Positions 60,919 through 64,000 of a DNA stretch of 64,000 bases are shown in pieces. The first letter of the stretch is position 1; every line of letters starts with the position of its first letter. Made by a program: the position numbers and the translations under genes. The DNA lies in the NCBI RefSeq assembly GCF_001613105.1, contig NZ_BDBS01000023.1, forward strand, positions 124,001 through 188,000. Direction: 5' to 3'. This stretch comes from Nocardia pseudobrasiliensis NBRC 108224. Its GTDB lineage: Bacteria; Actinomycetota; Actinomycetes; Mycobacteriales; Mycobacteriaceae. Below the pieces are notes generated by a model. The model was not told the DNA's origin. It searched no databases and worked only from the letters and a program-made list of their open reading frames with translations.

Positions 60919-61707
60919 TCAATTGTTCCCGGCCTCGGAGCCGAATCTTGCCAAGACGAGGTTCTCGATCACGCCCACGATGGCGTATAGCAGCACCGAC
61001 ACCAGGGTGACCAGCACGATCGAGGCCCACAGCCGGTTGTATTGGAAGGTCGGTATGGCGCGAACCAGGCTGGAGCCCAACCCCGTTCCGCTGCCCAGCC
61101 ACTCCCCCAGCAGCGCGCCGATGAGGGCCCCGGGCACCGAGATCCGCGCCGCGGCGAACACCGCGGGCAGCGCGGCCGGAACTCCCACCATCCGCAATCG
61201 CGTCCAGCGCGAACCGCCGTATGCCGCAACCAGTTCCATCGCCTGCGCCGAGGCCGAGCGCAGTCCGGTCATGATCATCACCAGCGCCGGGAAGAACACC
61301 ACGATCGCGGCCAGTACGGTCACGCCGGTCAGCCCGCGCCCGAATACCAGCACGATGATCGGGCTCAGCGCCACCAGCGGAACCGAGCGCAGCAGCATGG
61401 CCACCGGCATGAACGACTGCTCGACAGCGGGCAGGGTCACGAACAGCGCGGCGACGATCATCGCGGCCGCCATACCCACGCCGAAACCGATCGCCGCGTC
61501 CTGCAGCGTGATACGCAGATCCGACAGAATCGCCTGGCGCGCACTGTCACTGGTGGTCAGATAGGTCCACACATCGCCGGGCGTCTTACCCACCCGCGGG
61601 CCCACCTGCGGGAACGACTTCAAGAACGCGTACCAGATGAGCAACATCAGGATCAGCGAGATGATCAGTGGGAAAAGGAATCTCGCGATCCGCCGAACAG
61701 CCTTCAT
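60919..61707 (-). CDS. ABC transporter permease 1
   Basis: 262 residues with six hydrophobic helices and the cytoplasmic EAA-like loop AYGGSRWTRLRMVGVPAALPAVFAAARIS. It belongs to the SsuC/TauC-type permeases. ATG at 61707 overlaps the stop of permease 2 by 4 bp. The unusual feature is two different permease genes in one operon, implying a heterodimeric channel. Confidence 0.88.
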   Translation of the reverse strand: MKAVRRIARFLFPLIISLILMLLIWYAFLKSFPQVGPRVGKTPGDVWTYLTTSDSARQAILSDLRITLQDAAIGFGVGMAAAMIVAALFVTLPAVEQSFMPVAMLLRSVPLVALSPIIVLVFGRGLTGVTVLAAIVVFFPALVMIMTGLRSASAQAMELVAAYGGSRWTRLRMVGVPAALPAVFAAARISVPGALIGALLGEWLGSGTGLGSSLVRAIPTFQYNRLWASIVLVTLVSVLLYAIVGVIENLVLARFGSEAGNN

Positions 61708-62453
61708 GCCCGCGACTCCCGTCCGGTCCAGGGCGCGAGCGCCCGCGCAACCAGCGCCACCACGACATAGCCGAGTCCGGCCAGTGCGGCCGCGGCCAGG
61801 GCCATCCCCCAGGTGCGCGGCACGTTGTAGGAGGTCTGCGCCGCGGTCAGCGCGACCCCGATGCCGCTGTCGACGCCGCCGAGATATTCGCCGATGATCG
61901 CACCGAGCACCGCGGAGGGCGCGGCGATCTTCAACGCCGCCAGAGTATTCGGCAGCGCCGCGAACAGCTGCACCCGCCACAGCTGCTGCCAGCGCCCGCC
62001 GCCATAGGCTCGGACCAGATCCAGGCTGGTGCGATCGGCCGAGCGCAGACCGGAAACCGTACCGACCATGGTGGTGAAGAAGCAGTACATCGCCGCCAGG
62101 AATACCGTCGGGGTGCGCCCGCCGAACACCACCAGGATGATCGGGCCCAGTGCCAGCAGCGGGGTGCAGTAGCTGAGGATCGCCAGCTGGGTGGCCAGCG
62201 ATTCGATCGGCGGGACCAGCATCACCAGCACCGCGAGCGCCACGGCCAGGCCGTTGCCCCAGGCGAATCCCTTCAGCGCGCCCAGGGCGGTGATCCGGAA
62301 GTTGGGACCGTAGAGCGCCCAACCGTCGGTGTACATGGTGTGCAGCACCGTCCACGGGCCCGGAATCGTCCCGCCCGCCACCCGCAGCTCGGCCAGGATC
62401 CACCACAGCAGAATCAGCGCGCCGATACCGAGCGCGCCGCCCAGTCGTTTCAT
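61704..62453 (-). CDS. ABC transporter permease 2
   Basis: 249 residues, about six helices, EAA-like loop AYGGGRWQQLWRVQLFAALPNTLAALKIAAPS. Same family as permease 1 but clearly diverged. ATG at 62453 overlaps the ATPase stop by 4 bp. The gene order ATPase, permease, permease, binding protein is compact and coupled. Confidence 0.88.
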   Translation of the reverse strand: MKRLGGALGIGALILLWWILAELRVAGGTIPGPWTVLHTMYTDGWALYGPNFRITALGALKGFAWGNGLAVALAVLVMLVPPIESLATQLAILSYCTPLLALGPIILVVFGGRTPTVFLAAMYCFFTTMVGTVSGLRSADRTSLDLVRAYGGGRWQQLWRVQLFAALPNTLAALKIAAPSAVLGAIIGEYLGGVDSGIGVALTAAQTSYNVPRTWGMALAAAALAGLGYVVVALVARALAPWTGRESRA

Positions 62454-63289
62454 TCGACCGCCTCCGAAACACCCAGGGCCGACTCGGCTTCCGCCTCGAT
62501 CCCGCCGCGGCCGCTGCGGCCGAACAGCAGTTCCGACAGATAGTCGTGCAGCCGGTGGAACTGCGGTGAGCGCATCATCTCCGGTGTGCGCGGGCGGGGC
62601 AGATCGATCGGCACCACCTCCACCACCCGGCCCGGGCGTGGACTCATCACCGCGACCACATCGGAAAGGAATACCGCCTCGCCGATACCGTGCGTGACCA
62701 TCAGCGTGGTGGCCGGCTTTTCGGTCCAGATGCGCAGCAGTTCGAGGTTCAGCCGCTGGCGGGTCATGTCGTCGAGCGCGCCGAACGGCTCGTCCAGCAG
62801 CAGGATCTTCGGCTTGACCACCAGGGCCCGCGCGATCGAAACCCGTTGGCGCATACCGCCGCTCAACTGCGCGGGCTTGGCCTTCTCGAAACCCTCGAGG
62901 CCGACCAGGGCGATCAGATCCGCGATCAGCCGCGGCTCGACCGGCAATCCGGCGACCTGCAGGGGGAGTTTGATATTGGATTCCACACTGCGCCAGGGCA
63001 GCAGCGCCGAATCCTGGAAGGCGATGCCGAATTCGTGGCGGCGACGCAGTTCGGCGGGGGTAGCCCCATTGATCTTGGCGGCGCCCGCCGTCGGTGTCTC
63101 TAGTCCGGCCAGAATGCGCAATACCGTGGACTTTCCGCAGCCCGACGGTCCCAGCAGGGACAGGAATGTGCCCTGTTCGGTGTGGAGTTCGACCGAATCC
63201 AGCGCCTGCACCGCGCGCCGCCCGACCCGGAATGTCTTGCTCAGACCGCTGAGATGAATACCCGTGCCCGCGGTCTCCGTACTGCTCAT
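62450..63289 (-). CDS. ABC transporter ATP-binding protein
   Basis: 279 residues with Walker A GPSGCGKST (about 47-55), signature LSGGMRQR, Walker B ILLLDEPFGALD and the switch His (MVTHGIGEAV). It resembles SsuB/TauB-type ATPases. It is the first gene of the transporter operon. A 12-bp palindrome GCAACCGGTTGC is 18 bp upstream of the start and may be its operator. Confidence 0.92.
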   Translation of the reverse strand: MSSTETAGTGIHLSGLSKTFRVGRRAVQALDSVELHTEQGTFLSLLGPSGCGKSTVLRILAGLETPTAGAAKINGATPAELRRRHEFGIAFQDSALLPWRSVESNIKLPLQVAGLPVEPRLIADLIALVGLEGFEKAKPAQLSGGMRQRVSIARALVVKPKILLLDEPFGALDDMTRQRLNLELLRIWTEKPATTLMVTHGIGEAVFLSDVVAVMSPRPGRVVEVVPIDLPRPRTPEMMRSPQFHRLHDYLSELLFGRSGRGGIEAEAESALGVSEAVE

Positions 63290-63306
63290 AAACCGTCACC
63301 CTAGGA

Positions 63307-63318
63307 GCAACCGGTTGC
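63307..63318 (-). promoter_or_regulatory. Palindrome upstream of the ABC operon
   Basis: GCAACCGGTTGC is perfectly self-complementary and lies between the ATPase start (63289) and the end of the membrane protein gene (63357). The position fits an operator; the regulator is unknown. Confidence 0.4.
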
Positions 63319-63356
63319 GCCGATATTGCGAATCGGCACACCAGATTTCGGGTGCG

Positions 63357-63713
63357 TTACCAGCCGGGCTCGAACCACTGCCGGGCCGAGCGGCGAAACA
63401 GCAGCACGATGAGGATCACCGAGACGATCGGGCCCAGCCAGCCCGGTGGATGGCCCGCGGTGATCGCGGGCACGGTCCACAGCATGTTCAGACCCGCCAG
63501 CAGGATCGCCGCGATGCGAATGGTGTTGCCCACCGCGCCGAATGCCAATGCCAGCAGGCCCAGCAGCCAACTCGGAACGAAGGCGATCGCGATGACGAGT
63601 GCCAGATGAGCGCCCAGCAGCCAACCGGCCGAGGCCGTGCAGACGATGCCCAGCATCGCCATGCCCAGGGCCATCAGCTGCGCCGCGCGAACCGGGCGGG
63701 GCATATGTCCCAT
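63357..63713 (-). CDS. Small membrane protein of unknown function
   Basis: 118 residues with four hydrophobic helices (AQLMALGMAMLGIVCTASAGWLL region, LALVIAIAFVPSWLLGLLALAF, TIRIAAILLAGLNMLWTV and LGPIVSVILIVLLF). No recognised domain. ATG at 63713 lies 6 nt after a -10-like TACAGT, suggesting leaderless translation; an in-frame ATG at 63704 is the alternative. Confidence 0.7.
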   Translation of the reverse strand: MGHMPRPVRAAQLMALGMAMLGIVCTASAGWLLGAHLALVIAIAFVPSWLLGLLALAFGAVGNTIRIAAILLAGLNMLWTVPAITAGHPPGWLGPIVSVILIVLLFRRSARQWFEPGW

Positions 63714-63838
63714 TCGCGGACTGTACCGTGCGGTCGAATAACAACCGTGGCAACGCGCTGTCACAGTTGGCCACCGGCTCGCGGCAGATCTGGAAAAGAC
63801 CTTCTGACATGGAATAATTCCGGTCGAAGGGAGACAGC

Positions 63839-64000
63839 ATGGCAATCGGCGTTTTCATCTACATCGACTCCGACGGCCACCGGCGCACACTCACCGATCC
63901 CGTCGACACGATCGCCTACAACGTGCAGATGTGGATCGACGCCGAGGTGGTCAACGACACCGACACCACCGCCTGGCTGCACGAACAGGAGGACGGCGAC
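63839..64000 (+). CDS. N-terminal part of an unidentified acidic protein (partial)
   Basis: ATG at 63839 has AAGGGAG upstream and opens a frame of 54 residues to the window edge, starting MAIGVFIYIDSDGHRRTLTD. It is acidic, without a signal peptide. Family unknown; the remainder lies outside the window. Confidence 0.55.
   Translation, partial: MAIGVFIYIDSDGHRRTLTDPVDTIAYNVQMWIDAEVVNDTDTTAWLHEQEDGD

Noticed and set aside
1..64000. tRNA, rRNA or transposase genes
   Set aside because: None recognised on reading; a covariance-model scan was not possible, so small RNAs cannot be excluded.

Overview
The window looks like a chromosomal segment of a mycolic-acid actinomycete, most probably Nocardia or a close relative. 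The DNA is GC-rich, many genes start at GTG, and neighbouring genes often overlap by 4 bp (ATGA or GTGA). Gene content also fits: HbhA, a MadR-like TetR regulator, an EspG-type protein, a PapA-like acyltransferase and a GH172 glycosidase. The block 3820-7872 keeps the order of M. tuberculosis Rv0472c-Rv0476 (TetR, divergent DUF445 protein, XRE regulator, hbhA, DUF2516). The counterparts of Rv0467 (icl1) and Rv0468 (fadB2) lie about 45 kb away at 49.6-52.1 kb. I saw no transposase, integrase, CRISPR array, rRNA or tRNA; this was a reading by eye.

Layout. 0-1 kb: end of an unknown gene, then purU. 1.3-5.6 kb: two paralogous alpha/beta hydrolases, then the XRE-hbhA-DUF2516 genes; both hydrolases and the XRE gene carry the same operator-like sequence. 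5.6-12.9 kb: DUF445 protein, MadR-like TetR, ABC1/UbiB kinase, saccharopine-dehydrogenase-like protein, methyltransferase, secreted lipase. 13-14.7 kb: three overlapping genes ending in an EspG-like protein, a type VII secretion accessory module. 14.7-19 kb: PPK2, a DsbA-like/VKOR oxidative-folding pair, an HtrA-like protease and a ZIP transporter. 19-27 kb: dehydrogenases, a DHA2 exporter, a LysR/SDR pair, small secreted proteins and a chimeric SDR-MerR remnant. 27-36.6 kb: a STAND (NB-ARC/TPR) protein, many small secreted proteins, an XRE/DUF397 module and several broken genes. 36.5-43.5 kb: PapA-like acyltransferase and TetR regulators, a CocE-type hydrolase, a lipase operon and an MT0933-like antitoxin. 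43.5-47 kb: a GH43/GH32-like propeller glycosidase, a GH172 (DUF2961) protein and an NHL-type propeller, all secreted. 47-52 kb: a MetE homologue, fadB2 and aceA. 52.5-63.3 kb: a secreted lipase, then a purine-degradation locus (molybdenum hydroxylase, FAD subunit, HIU hydrolase, OHCU decarboxylase, MocA-like and XdhC-like maturation factors) and a two-permease ABC transporter. The right edge holds a small membrane protein and the start of an unknown gene.

Functional themes: fatty-acid and lipid use (lipases, FadB2, isocitrate lyase, hydrolases), cell-envelope biology (HbhA, PapA-like, GH172), oxidative folding of exported proteins, and purine/urate breakdown. The points most worth checking are a MetE homologue that has lost three of four zinc ligands, a shared operator linking the XRE regulator to the two hydrolases, the EspG module, the GH172 neighbourhood, and several recent gene-decay scars.
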